Assembly: GCA_036397855.1 (NCBI GenBank)
Contig: DASWID010000024.1
Location: 1 to 57,355 of the forward strand
Length of the DNA: 57,355 nucleotides
Origin: Thermodesulfobacteriota bacterium
GTDB taxonomy: Bacteria > Desulfobacterota_D > UBA1144 > Nemesobacterales > CSP1-2
Direction of reading: 5' to 3'
The notes under the pieces are model-generated. The model did no database searches, had not been told where the DNA came from, and saw nothing but the letters and a program-made list of their open reading frames with translations. Positions 25,592-34,136 of the stretch are shown piece by piece. The position numbers and the translations under genes are program-made. The number at the start of each line of letters is the position of its first letter. The first letter of the stretch is position 1.

Positions 25592-26566
25592 ATGGCTTTA
25601 AGTGGAATGATAAGAAAAAGGATATTGTGGACTGGACTTAGGGCATTTATTGCTTTTGGCATCCTCTATTATCTTTTTAGAAAAGTTCCTATTTCTCATG
25701 TCATAGGCACCCTTGCCAGCGCGAATTCAAACTACCTTTTTTCGTCTCTGCTAGTAACAATTCTGATAAGCCTGCTTGTTTCATACCGTTTGAAGTTTTT
25801 AGCAGAAAATCAGGGTATCCCAGTAACTACTTTACAAGCGTTCGAGATTAATACGGCGGCATTATTCTATAGACTATTTTTGCCAGGGGGTAATATAGCC
25901 GCAGGAGTCATTCGCTTTTATAAATTGTCATCACCGAATAGGAAAATGACGGAAGCCTTAGCCGCGCTCGCTTTCGATCGGATAATTGCAACAATCGCCC
26001 TGTGTATCGTGGGTATAAGCTTCTGGTTCATTCATTTTCCTTCTAATTCGGGCTATATTGCTCTGGGCATGAGTTTTGTTTTGACGGGATTGATCCTGGT
26101 AAATTTCGTTGTGTTTTTTGACAGAAGTTCAATTTTATTGAAAAAACTGTCGGAATTATTGGACCTAACTTTACTTTCGTCGGCTATATCGAGGCTTGTG
26201 ACCATAATAAATTGTTTTAGGAGATTATCTTCAAATTCTATTGCCTTTATATTAACGCTATCTTTAACTTCACAGGTTCTCGGAGTAGTCGTTTACTATC
26301 TGTTGGCATTAGCGTTGAATATTGAGATTTCATTCTTTGCAATGGGCTGGATAAGGTGTGCGGTAGTTTTGATCACAATGATACCAATATCAATATCTGG
26401 GCTGGGAGTAAGAGAAGGGTCGCTGCTCCTGCTATTAAAGCCCTATGGTGTAGATAATGATGAATCCCTGGCTTTCTCGTTTCTAATATTTATCATAACA
26501 GTTGTGATGATAGGGGTAATTGGTGGACTACTAGAAGGTTTAAGATTTCTTCTAAAGGATGTTTGA
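25592..26566 (+). CDS. LPG-synthase-type transmembrane protein (UPF0104/AglD family)
   Basis: A 324-residue polytopic protein with about eight hydrophobic helices, matching the flippase-like domain seen in lysylphosphatidylglycerol synthase, AglD and related proteins of cell-envelope loci. Landmarks are FLPGGNIAAGVIRFYKL (about 96-112), a conserved motif of this family, and the late MIPISISGLGVREGSL. It lacks the soluble aminoacyl-transfer domain of MprF, so it is the membrane part alone; proposed roles are moving or presenting lipid-linked sugars. TATAAT stands nine bases before the start codon. The last ~80 residues are duplicated in the fusion gene at 19344, showing that a second copy once lay there. 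Confidence 0.85.
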   Translation: MALSGMIRKRILWTGLRAFIAFGILYYLFRKVPISHVIGTLASANSNYLFSSLLVTILISLLVSYRLKFLAENQGIPVTTLQAFEINTAALFYRLFLPGGNIAAGVIRFYKLSSPNRKMTEALAALAFDRIIATIALCIVGISFWFIHFPSNSGYIALGMSFVLTGLILVNFVVFFDRSSILLKKLSELLDLTLLSSAISRLVTIINCFRRLSSNSIAFILTLSLTSQVLGVVVYYLLALALNIEISFFAMGWIRCAVVLITMIPISISGLGVREGSLLLLLKPYGVDNDESLAFSFLIFIITVVMIGVIGGLLEGLRFLLKDV

Positions 26567-26885
26567 TTTTCCTAGAAATTATTTTAGATTGAGAAGATGT
26601 AAGCATGGATGCTTTTATGTTCTGTTAATAGAATTAGTCCTATAATAAAATATCGCGTTCGTTCGCTGCCATGAGGATCATACATATTATTAGTCGTATC
26701 AGCGCTGACTAACTTTCCTTAGATGGCACATAGATATTTTGTGTTAATTCGCTTCGCATCAAAGGGTTCTATAAAAAGCATATCATCTTTTCCATATCCG
26801 AGTGGAGATTATATGTTAATTAACCAATATCAGGAATCCTCTATAGGTTCCTCAGGCCTTTTGGGGAATTAGCCAATTAAATACT
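26567..26885. other. gap with a glycosyltransferase N-terminal relic
   Basis: At 26671-26712 an ATG frame reads MRIIHIISRISAD then stop, the typical first strand of a GT4 enzyme (usual continuation GG followed by E). Near 26840 the frame SIGSSGLLGN resembles a GT4 donor-site turn. Nothing intact. A deletion remnant is the simplest view. Confidence 0.35.
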
Positions 26886-28382
26886 ATGGGGAAATTAAAT
26901 ATTGATGTAAATCTGATTCACTGGTTATTGCTAAACCTGATCATAATGCTGGGTGCTTTTTTAAGATTCTATGATTTGGGAGGCGAGAGTTACTGGTATG
27001 ACGAAATAATAATGCTGCGCGTGGCCCAAGATAATATCTGTACAATTGTCGAAGGTGGTCGCCCTCCTATATATATAATTCTGGCTCATTTCTGGATTAA
27101 GCTCTTTGGGACTGAAGAGGTTGCAACGAGGTCACTATCAGCGATATTGGGTGTGGCATCTATTCCTCTAATTTATTTGCTAGGTAAGGAGTTGTTCGAC
27201 AGGAAAGTGGGTTTGATCGCCGCTTTTCTCATGGCGATATCGCAGTTCCAGATATATTATTCCCAAGATTTCAGGTATTACAGTCTTTTCGTACTAATGA
27301 CTCTTTTTTCGTTTTTATTCTTTATACTCGCTTTAAGAGTAAGATCGGTTACTTATTTCGTATGTTATGTGATTTCAAGCATTTTGATGTTCTACACACA
27401 TACCTTCGGTGTATTTATCATTGTGGCACAAGCTATTTATTTTATTTTAAAATCCAGGAATTACGGGCAATTGGTGGCACTATGGTTTTTGAGCCAAGTT
27501 TTAATACTCTTAGCCTTACTGCCTCGCATTATAAATTACCTATTTAAGGTAAACACTGGCAACATTGGCCCCAGATGGTTGCCAGATCCGCCGTATTGGA
27601 CTCCTTTGATCACCTTGCAAAATTATGTTGGTGCCGGACTCGATTATCCTAGCTGGCAGACCCTTACGATAGGATTTTTGTTTTTCTTTTTCGGGATTTT
27701 GTTATTTGCTTTATGGAAGGGAAAGGATCGATGGGTCGAGTCGGTTGGAAGGCTCTCAAGAGATATAAGCGATCTTTCAACCAAACGCGACGAGTTACTG
27801 TTAATTGGTTTGTGGTTGTTGGTGCCGATATTATTGCCGTTTATATTATCGAAGATTTTACGTCCAATGTATCATTATCGATATACTATAGCTGCATCAC
27901 CCGCACTGTATTTGTTCTTAGCTTTAGCCATTGCGAAATTTCGAAAGGTTATTCCTGAATTGATTTCGGTAGGCCTCATTTTAATCGTTATTGCGCCCGG
28001 ATTGCATGAATTTTATGTTGCACCGGTTAGGGAGCAATGGCGTGAAGCGGCAAAATATGTAGAGGATAATTCGACAATTGATGATGTAATAATATTTGCT
28101 GATGCCGGGAAAGACCAGAATCGTGCTACTTTTAATTGGTATTATAGGGGGGCTCTGTCAGAATGTGGCATTAACAAGCACCTAAAGGACTATGCAGCTA
28201 TCGATAAGGAGTTTGTGAAATGTATGAAAGACACTGGCCGGTTTTGGTTTGTGGTACGAGAGGTGCCAAGCCCGGCCCACTATTTGACTGAATTCTTCTT
28301 AAGCAACACGAAAAGAAACCTAAAGCTGATAAGGGAACGAAGGTTTACGAAAATTACAGTCTACTTATTTCAGATGATGTGA
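26886..28382 (+). CDS. GT39-type membrane glycosyltransferase
   Basis: The 498-residue protein belongs to the dolichyl-phosphate-mannose-protein mannosyltransferase/ArnT-like clan, which transfers a sugar from a polyprenyl phosphate to an acceptor on the outer face of the membrane. The first luminal loop has FYDLGGESYWYDE, where the acidic residue of the DE pair is catalytic in the clan, followed by RPPIYIILAHFWIKLFGTEEVATRSLSA, a family hallmark. About eleven hydrophobic segments follow, then a soluble tail of about 110 residues. The GT2 enzyme at 14516 could make its lipid-linked donor. Acceptor unknown (lipid, glycan or protein). Confidence 0.9.
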   Translation: MGKLNIDVNLIHWLLLNLIIMLGAFLRFYDLGGESYWYDEIIMLRVAQDNICTIVEGGRPPIYIILAHFWIKLFGTEEVATRSLSAILGVASIPLIYLLGKELFDRKVGLIAAFLMAISQFQIYYSQDFRYYSLFVLMTLFSFLFFILALRVRSVTYFVCYVISSILMFYTHTFGVFIIVAQAIYFILKSRNYGQLVALWFLSQVLILLALLPRIINYLFKVNTGNIGPRWLPDPPYWTPLITLQNYVGAGLDYPSWQTLTIGFLFFFFGILLFALWKGKDRWVESVGRLSRDISDLSTKRDELLLIGLWLLVPILLPFILSKILRPMYHYRYTIAASPALYLFLALAIAKFRKVIPELISVGLILIVIAPGLHEFYVAPVREQWREAAKYVEDNSTIDDVIIFADAGKDQNRATFNWYYRGALSECGINKHLKDYAAIDKEFVKCMKDTGRFWFVVREVPSPAHYLTEFFLSNTKRNLKLIRERRFTKITVYLFQMM

Positions 28383-28658
28383 ATGTCGTTGCTCATCTGT
28401 CGTGTAAAGTGTTGAATCTTTGTTACTGCGATTTGGTTATTTTCTTAAGTTATTAATTGAAATTATTGAGTCTCAATTCTATCCCTATATTTTTCTTATG
28501 AAGCGCAAGGTCTGAAAGATACCGGTTTATTTTTTTTAAGGACCCATTACCTATGTAAAATATGGATAGATTATATTATTATTACTATTAGGCGCGAACC
28601 TTAAGAATCAGATAGCTCGCTAAAAAACTTCGAATATTAGATGTCGGGGGAATGGATT

Positions 28659-28895
28659 ATGCGAAATGATGTTAATTTAATTTTAGATATTTCCGTATTC
28701 TTGTCGATTTTATATTTCCTATCGACGGTGAAAGCATTTTCTTATATTGATCCTGGAAGTGGAAGTTATATTTTGCAAATAGTAATCGCAAGTGTTTTAG
28801 GAATCTTAACTTTGATTAAGATTTATTGGTCAAAGCTGAAGGCATTCTTTGTCAGTTTTTTGAGCAATAAGCAGGATAATGAATCCACGAAATGA
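28659..28895 (+). CDS. small membrane protein with YIDPGSGSY motif
   Basis: A product of about 78 residues with a signal-like N-terminus, the sequence FSYIDPGSGSYILQIVIAS and one further helix (VLGILTLIKIYW) ending in a basic LKAFF tail. I recognise this as a short conserved protein type with the YIDPGxGS motif that recurs in bacterial surface-polysaccharide regions; function unknown. The ATG at 28659 is preferred over one six codons earlier because GGGGGAA is spaced eight bases from it. Its end overlaps the start of the following methyltransferase gene by 17 bases, so the two are translated together, and a sulfatase-like gene follows. Confidence 0.7.
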   Translation: MRNDVNLILDISVFLSILYFLSTVKAFSYIDPGSGSYILQIVIASVLGILTLIKIYWSKLKAFFVSFLSNKQDNESTK

Positions 28896-30288
28896 TAATT
28901 TTTTAAATCAGATGCCTTCACCTGGTTCTTTTCGAGATAGAAGCGGTTTTGTCTTTCTTCGTGATTATCAGATATATAGGCAAGTCAATAAAGATTACGC
29001 CGACAATTATGAGGCATTTATGGGCTCCGGGCTGTATAATGAGCTTGTTAAAAAACGTTCTTTAATTGAGCATGAAGAGGTGTCCATTGGTTATGCTCTC
29101 TCGGATGATGCCTATAAGATTATAAAACCACGTTTGATACCTTTTATTTCTTATCCTTACGAATGGTGTTTCAGTCAATACAAAGGCGCGGCACTTTTGA
29201 CTTTAGACATTCAAAGAACCGCATTTGATTACGGTATGTCCCTTAAGGATGCAAGCGCATACAACATTCAATTTATTGATTGTGAACCTGTGCTAATTGA
29301 TACGCTTTCTTTCGAAAAATATAAGGAGGGTGAACCCTGGATTGCCTATAGACAGTTCTGTCAGCATTTTCTCGGCCCCCTCGCGCTTATTTGCTACAAG
29401 GACGTTCGCCTCAGCCAATTGATGAAAGTGTTTATCGATGGTTTCCCACTCGATCTTGTAAGTAGTCTCCTTCCTTTCAGAACAAAGACGAAGTTTTCTC
29501 TAATTTCTCATATACATCTTCACTCAAAGGCTCAGAAGATGTTTTCCGATAAAGGGTTTAATGATAAAAAAAGAACGATTAGCAGGATTGGCATTATTAG
29601 CATAATAGATAGCCTAAAATCAGCGGTTCAAAGTCTGACCTGGGATCCTGAAAAAACAGTGTGGTCGGACTATTATGATAAGACGAATTACACGGAGCGG
29701 GGCTTTGCACACAAGAGAGAAATTGTCTCGATGTATTTAGATGAATTAAGAGAGGCGAAGAGTTTATGGGATTTTGGTTCAAATGTTGGAGAATTTTCAC
29801 GGATAGCTGCGAGGAAGGGATTGCAGACGATCTCCTTTGATGCTGATCCTCAAGTGGTTGAGGAGAATTATCTTAAAGCAACCAGGGAAGGTGAAAAAAA
29901 TCTTCTCCCTCTTTTATGTGATTTAACAAATCCGAGTCCTGATATAGGTTGGGAAAATAAAGAACGTTCATCACTTTTAAAAAGGGGACCCGCTGACACT
30001 GTCCTGGCATTGGCGGTGATACACCATCTCGCCATAGCTAATAACGTACCGTTGTCTAATCTGGCAAAATTTTTCAGTAGCATTTGCAAAGCTTTAATTA
30101 TTGAGTTTATACCAAAGTCCGACACAAGGGTTCAAAAACTTCTTTCAACTAGGCAGGATATTTTTAAAGACTACAATCAGGAATGTTTTGAATATGAATT
30201 CAAAAACTATTTTTCGGTCCTTGATTCTGTGCTTGTAAAGGATTCAGAAAGATCGATTTATTTGATGAGGAAACTCAAGCCTTTGTAA
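28879..30288 (+). CDS. NoeA-like SAM methyltransferase, large type
   Basis: A 469-residue protein with an N-terminal region of about 250 residues (SLKDASAYNIQFIDCEPVLIDTLSFE, AYRQFCQHFLGPLAL) followed by a Rossmann methyltransferase domain (SLWDFGSNVGEFSRIAARKG, motif I, about 293-312; LALAVIHHLAI, motif IV). This layout resembles NoeA-type nodulation methyltransferase-like proteins, in which the N-terminal part has the look of a kinase-derived fold (the DASAYN and FIDCEP segments suggest this). Substrate unknown. It lies between the YIDPGSGSY small protein and a sulfatase-like membrane enzyme; such a trio of genes appears to be a module (from memory). Confidence 0.78.
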   Translation: MNPRNDNFLNQMPSPGSFRDRSGFVFLRDYQIYRQVNKDYADNYEAFMGSGLYNELVKKRSLIEHEEVSIGYALSDDAYKIIKPRLIPFISYPYEWCFSQYKGAALLTLDIQRTAFDYGMSLKDASAYNIQFIDCEPVLIDTLSFEKYKEGEPWIAYRQFCQHFLGPLALICYKDVRLSQLMKVFIDGFPLDLVSSLLPFRTKTKFSLISHIHLHSKAQKMFSDKGFNDKKRTISRIGIISIIDSLKSAVQSLTWDPEKTVWSDYYDKTNYTERGFAHKREIVSMYLDELREAKSLWDFGSNVGEFSRIAARKGLQTISFDADPQVVEENYLKATREGEKNLLPLLCDLTNPSPDIGWENKERSSLLKRGPADTVLALAVIHHLAIANNVPLSNLAKFFSSICKALIIEFIPKSDTRVQKLLSTRQDIFKDYNQECFEYEFKNYFSVLDSVLVKDSERSIYLMRKLKPL

Positions 30289-30377
30289 AATATGAGCTGG
30301 GAGTGTTGCTTGTAGCAGCGGGAATTTGTGTCGATATGTCTATCACTTTTATATTGAAATAAGCGAGGATTGGAATC

Positions 30378-32525
30378 TTGTTTACTTCAATCCCAAGTTT
30401 CCACATTGATCGATATAAAATACTTCGGGCATTACTTGTCTCCAGTTGTTTTATTCTGTTTTTATGTTTTTTCACACCTCTTGATATATTTTTTAATAAT
30501 ACTAAAGAATTTGATTACCTATTCAATGAGATTTATTTATACTTACTAATAGTATCCGTATCCTTAATCGCACTTCTAACCCTAATCCTTATCTTAATTC
30601 CTAAGCCCGTATTTGAAAGAGTACTGAGTCTGTCTCTCGTTATCATAATTTTGCTTTGGGTACAGGGAAACGTTTTTTATAAAGACTACGGTCCATTGGA
30701 TGGAGGTAAAATAAATTGGGATAAATGGGCGACTTGGGGTTATTTTGAGGCTAGCCTCTGGTCGATAATGATCATATTGACGATTATCTTTTTGCCTTGT
30801 ATAAAAAAAATTATAAATAAAATCTGCATTGTCATAATACTAACTTTGATTTCCACTTTTGCGATCAAGTATTTTGAATACTCCCCTTTAGATAAGAGGG
30901 AAGTCATTTTTGATGAGTCAATTAAATTCGACTTTTCTTCGGATAAGAATATTATTTTGATCCTTCTTGATGAGGTGCAATCGGATGTTTTTGATGAGAT
31001 CATATCCGAAAGTCCATACTTTAAGGAAAAATTTAGTGGATTCGTTTATTACCCGGATACGGTTGCTGGTTTCCCATTTACTGAAACGTCTGTACCAAAC
31101 ATATTGACCGGTACATACTATGATAACTCAGTCCCATTCCGCGAGTATATAGAAAAAGCTTATCTCGGAAATTCAATTCCAAAGGTATTAAAGGAAAAGG
31201 ATTTTCAGGTTGACTTAATTCCGACCTTTTACGATGACACTCTTCTTAAGAGTCACACCATTGCTTCTAACCTTACTAAAAAAGGTCAGATTACAAATTT
31301 TAGTCAAGGTCTGAGCAATAGTCTTCATTTAATCGATATTGCACTTTTCCGCAATGCGCCTCAGTTATTAAAAAGGCATGTAATTAACGATAATAAATGG
31401 TTTCTAACGGAACTGTTGCCAAGTGATAAATCTAAATTAAGCCATTTAAACTGGTGGTCTGGGGACAAGAATTTCTATGGTGAAATTTCTAATATCAATA
31501 GTTCCGTGAGGGTGCCCGTGTTCAAGTTCTTTCATCTCAAAGGATGCCATGCACCATATAATTTAAACGCGCGGGGAGAGTATGTACCTTCCACAGACAC
31601 CCGTGAAACTTATAAGAACTTTTTAGTATTTAATCTTAAAAGACTGGTTTCATTCTTGGATGAATTAAAATCAAAAGGAATATATGATCGGTCTTTAATT
31701 TATATCTTTGGTGACCACGGTGCAGGCAGGTATGAGGAGCTAAAAATCAATACTGAACTGATAGAAAATCATGGATATATTAATAGAACTACTATACCAC
31801 ACAAAATCAAGGCGAGAGCAATTCCCCTCTTCATGACTAAAACTTTTTCTTCTACCGGAGAATTAAAAATTTCAAGTGAGCCGGTATCTCTTGCCGAGAT
31901 ACCCCAAATGGTTTTTAAAGATCTTAATATTAAGCTAGATCATGCAGGTGGGGGATTTTTAAACGATGGATCTGCCACGCAACATACTCGTAAGTATTTT
32001 TTCTGGAATCACCCATATACTGATCCTCTATATGAGTATAGTATTAAAGAGGATGGATGGTTAGACACTTCATGGAGTGGCCCCAATAGAGTTTATACGA
32101 AAAATGGTTCGTATGAAAAGGATTTTTCCGCTATATTTGAGAAAAGCAATTCAAACAATTATAGGATAGAATCTTCTGGACCATTAGAGAACTACGAATT
32201 CGAATCGTCGGGAAGAGGGAGTTATTCGATCAAAATTAAAAAGGCTAATCGAAGATCAAACTATTTTTTGAGTCTTATACTTGATAATAATATTGAATTA
32301 GACGATCTTGAAATTAACGTTTATGTTGACAAGAGGATAATAAAGAAGATAAAGATAAAGAAAAATTCCCATATCTCTGAAACTTCAATTTTCGGCGTGC
32401 ACATTCCCAGGACATATTTATTGAAAGGAGATTTAAATATAAATATCTCGTACAGCGGAGATGCCTCTTCAAGTATCGTTAACCCTTTCGAGGCTATACA
32501 TCTATTTAAGCTTAAGAAGACTTAG
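30378..32525 (+). CDS. membrane-bound sulfatase-like (AP superfamily) enzyme
   Basis: The 715-residue protein has four N-terminal hydrophobic helices (about 15-170), then a periplasmic domain of the alkaline phosphatase superfamily like those of lipid-phosphate or LTA-synthase-type transferases. Metal and nucleophile residues are in ILILLDEVQSD (about 194-204), FPFTETSVPNILTG (nucleophile region, about 233-246), LKGCHAPYN and FGDHGAGRYEE (about 443-453). A beta-rich tail follows (SYSIKIKKANRRSNY). LTA synthase relatives transfer phospho-groups such as phosphoglycerol or phosphoethanolamine to glycans, or hydrolyse sulfate esters; which applies is not decided. TTG start with GAGG ten bases upstream. 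Confidence 0.85.
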   Translation: MFTSIPSFHIDRYKILRALLVSSCFILFLCFFTPLDIFFNNTKEFDYLFNEIYLYLLIVSVSLIALLTLILILIPKPVFERVLSLSLVIIILLWVQGNVFYKDYGPLDGGKINWDKWATWGYFEASLWSIMIILTIIFLPCIKKIINKICIVIILTLISTFAIKYFEYSPLDKREVIFDESIKFDFSSDKNIILILLDEVQSDVFDEIISESPYFKEKFSGFVYYPDTVAGFPFTETSVPNILTGTYYDNSVPFREYIEKAYLGNSIPKVLKEKDFQVDLIPTFYDDTLLKSHTIASNLTKKGQITNFSQGLSNSLHLIDIALFRNAPQLLKRHVINDNKWFLTELLPSDKSKLSHLNWWSGDKNFYGEISNINSSVRVPVFKFFHLKGCHAPYNLNARGEYVPSTDTRETYKNFLVFNLKRLVSFLDELKSKGIYDRSLIYIFGDHGAGRYEELKINTELIENHGYINRTTIPHKIKARAIPLFMTKTFSSTGELKISSEPVSLAEIPQMVFKDLNIKLDHAGGGFLNDGSATQHTRKYFFWNHPYTDPLYEYSIKEDGWLDTSWSGPNRVYTKNGSYEKDFSAIFEKSNSNNYRIESSGPLENYEFESSGRGSYSIKIKKANRRSNYFLSLILDNNIELDDLEINVYVDKRIIKKIKIKKNSHISETSIFGVHIPRTYLLKGDLNINISYSGDASSSIVNPFEAIHLFKLKKT

Positions 32526-32619
32526 GTTTGATCATGGCTTGTTTGTGGTTTTTTAATGTTTTCCCTATTAAAGTAAAAGTTTTCCAAGCCCGTATCAATA
32601 GAGGTCATTTTTATATCCG

Positions 32620-33681
32620 GTGAAACACTCTTATATCTTTCTCCGAAATCTTGAAGCGTCTGAATACTTTGAAGTATTTCTTGTCTCGGCGGTATCTTCA
32701 ATCCTCATTATACGTCTTTTTTTAAGACTTACCGGGTATCCTCAGATCGGAAATAGTAACCTCCACATCGCTCATATGCTTTGGGGCGGTCTATTAATGT
32801 TAATTTCTATAATGATCCTTCTTTTTTTTCTGAGCAAGAGAATCGAGTGGTGGGCAGCGCTATTTGGCGGGATTGGATTTGGTACATTCATTGATGAAGT
32901 TGGAAAATTTGTAACCCAGGATAATGACTACTTCTTTCAGCCGGCCGTTGCCATCATGTACGTCATATTCATAATCATTTATATGGGGGTTCATACAATT
33001 CAAACCGGTTGGGTTTATACAAAAAAGGAATACCTCGTTAACGCAGTAGACAGTCTGAAAGAACTAGCTTTAAGGGATCTCGATGAGGAAGAAAAGCGGA
33101 AAACTATCGGTTATTTAAACAGGAGTAATCCATTGGACCCTCTCGTGATTTCGACAAAAAACTTGTTAGTGAATACCAAGGCTGCAACAGCTCCAAGGCC
33201 TGGAATGTATGCTCGTTCAATTTCTTATCTAAATCAACTCTATCTCAGGGTTATTGAAAAGCGTGCTTTCACTTTGACGGTCATTATCGTTTTTTTACTG
33301 AACCTGGTCGTTAGCACGTCCGTTGTCATTTTTTATATTTTTTTCCTGGGATTAGGCTGGCAGAGGATTTTAAATCTATCAATTTTTAGTCATATAGAAA
33401 ATAGATTCTATAACATTTCGTTCGTAGATGGGGCTGAGATTCTATCATCCCTGGCATCAGGGATTTTTGTTTTTATCGGGATATACTATCTGCGGAAATC
33501 AAGGCTTAAGGCCTATCAGATGTTTGAAAGGTCGATTTTGATATCAATTTTCCTGACTCAGGTTTTTATTTTCTATAAAGAACAGTTTGCTGCCTTAATC
33601 GGGCTTTCAATAAATATTCTCTTTTTCGTGGTGATAAAATTTATGATCGAAAGGGAGAAATTGGGAACTAAAATTGTTTAG
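32620..33681 (+). CDS. conserved polytopic membrane protein
   Basis: A 353-residue integral membrane protein with about eight helices. The segment NLHIAHMLWGGLLMLISIMILLFFLS and the motif FGGIGFGTFIDEVGKFVTQDNDYFFQPA match a widespread but uncharacterised family of bacterial membrane proteins. A central soluble stretch of about 90 residues (NAVDSLKELALRDLDEEEKRK) lies between the two membrane halves. Function unknown; charged residues inside helices (DEVGKF) are unusual and might matter for transport or catalysis. Start is GTG; ribosome site weak. It follows the sulfatase-like gene by 94 bases and marks the downstream edge of the envelope locus. Confidence 0.75.
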   Translation: MKHSYIFLRNLEASEYFEVFLVSAVSSILIIRLFLRLTGYPQIGNSNLHIAHMLWGGLLMLISIMILLFFLSKRIEWWAALFGGIGFGTFIDEVGKFVTQDNDYFFQPAVAIMYVIFIIIYMGVHTIQTGWVYTKKEYLVNAVDSLKELALRDLDEEEKRKTIGYLNRSNPLDPLVISTKNLLVNTKAATAPRPGMYARSISYLNQLYLRVIEKRAFTLTVIIVFLLNLVVSTSVVIFYIFFLGLGWQRILNLSIFSHIENRFYNISFVDGAEILSSLASGIFVFIGIYYLRKSRLKAYQMFERSILISIFLTQVFIFYKEQFAALIGLSINILFFVVIKFMIEREKLGTKIV

Positions 33682-33721
33682 TATTTAAATACAAGCTTGG
33701 GTTGATCATAGCGATATTAGG

Positions 33722-33799
33722 TGGCAGCCCCTACGGGATTTGAACCCGTGTTTCTGCCTTGAGAGGGCAATGTCCTAGACCAGGCTAGACGAAGGGGCC
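33722..33799 (-). tRNA. tRNA-Glu (CTC)
   Basis: The reverse complement starts GGCCCCT and ends AGGGGCTG followed by an encoded CCA; the seven acceptor pairs hold with one G-T pair at the top. The anticodon loop CTCTCAA has anticodon CTC, which reads GAG. The T arm GTTCAAATC is standard. Total 78 bases. Confidence 0.95.
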
Positions 33800-34003
33800 G
33801 TGAAGCTACTAAAATTTGTTAACTGATCAAAATAATGTATAACATGAAATACAATAATCAAGCAAGCATGCGAGTGTCTCACTCTTTTCGTTCTGGATGC
33901 TTAAAAAAAATTAAGTTCGAGCTGGTTCCACGGGCCCTATTTTAGGTGATGAATTTACGGGTAGCTGTCGCAGACTACTTTTCTCGTATAGATCCACGCA
34001 TTC

Positions 34004-34080
34004 TGTCATGCCCGAGGATTTTTGTCGGGTATCCACTGATAAAGAATATGGATTCCCTATTAAGGCGTTAGGGAATGACA
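34004..34080. repeat. TGTCATGCCCGA-type double-hairpin repeat
   Basis: The element begins TGTCATGCCCGA and ends TAGGGAATGACA. It holds CCCGA/TCGGG and a perfect TTCCCTA/TAGGGAA stem around TTAAGGCGT. This matches the widely seen intergenic palindromes of the form TGTCATTCCCG...CGGGAATGACA found in deltaproteobacterial and similar genomes. It lies between tRNA-Glu and the 3' end of argH; it may help to end transcription from the argH side. Confidence 0.6.
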
Positions 34081-34136
34081 CAAATGACACAGGGAGTCTA
34101 ATAACGATCGGGGACATACTTGTCCCGCTTTAACTC

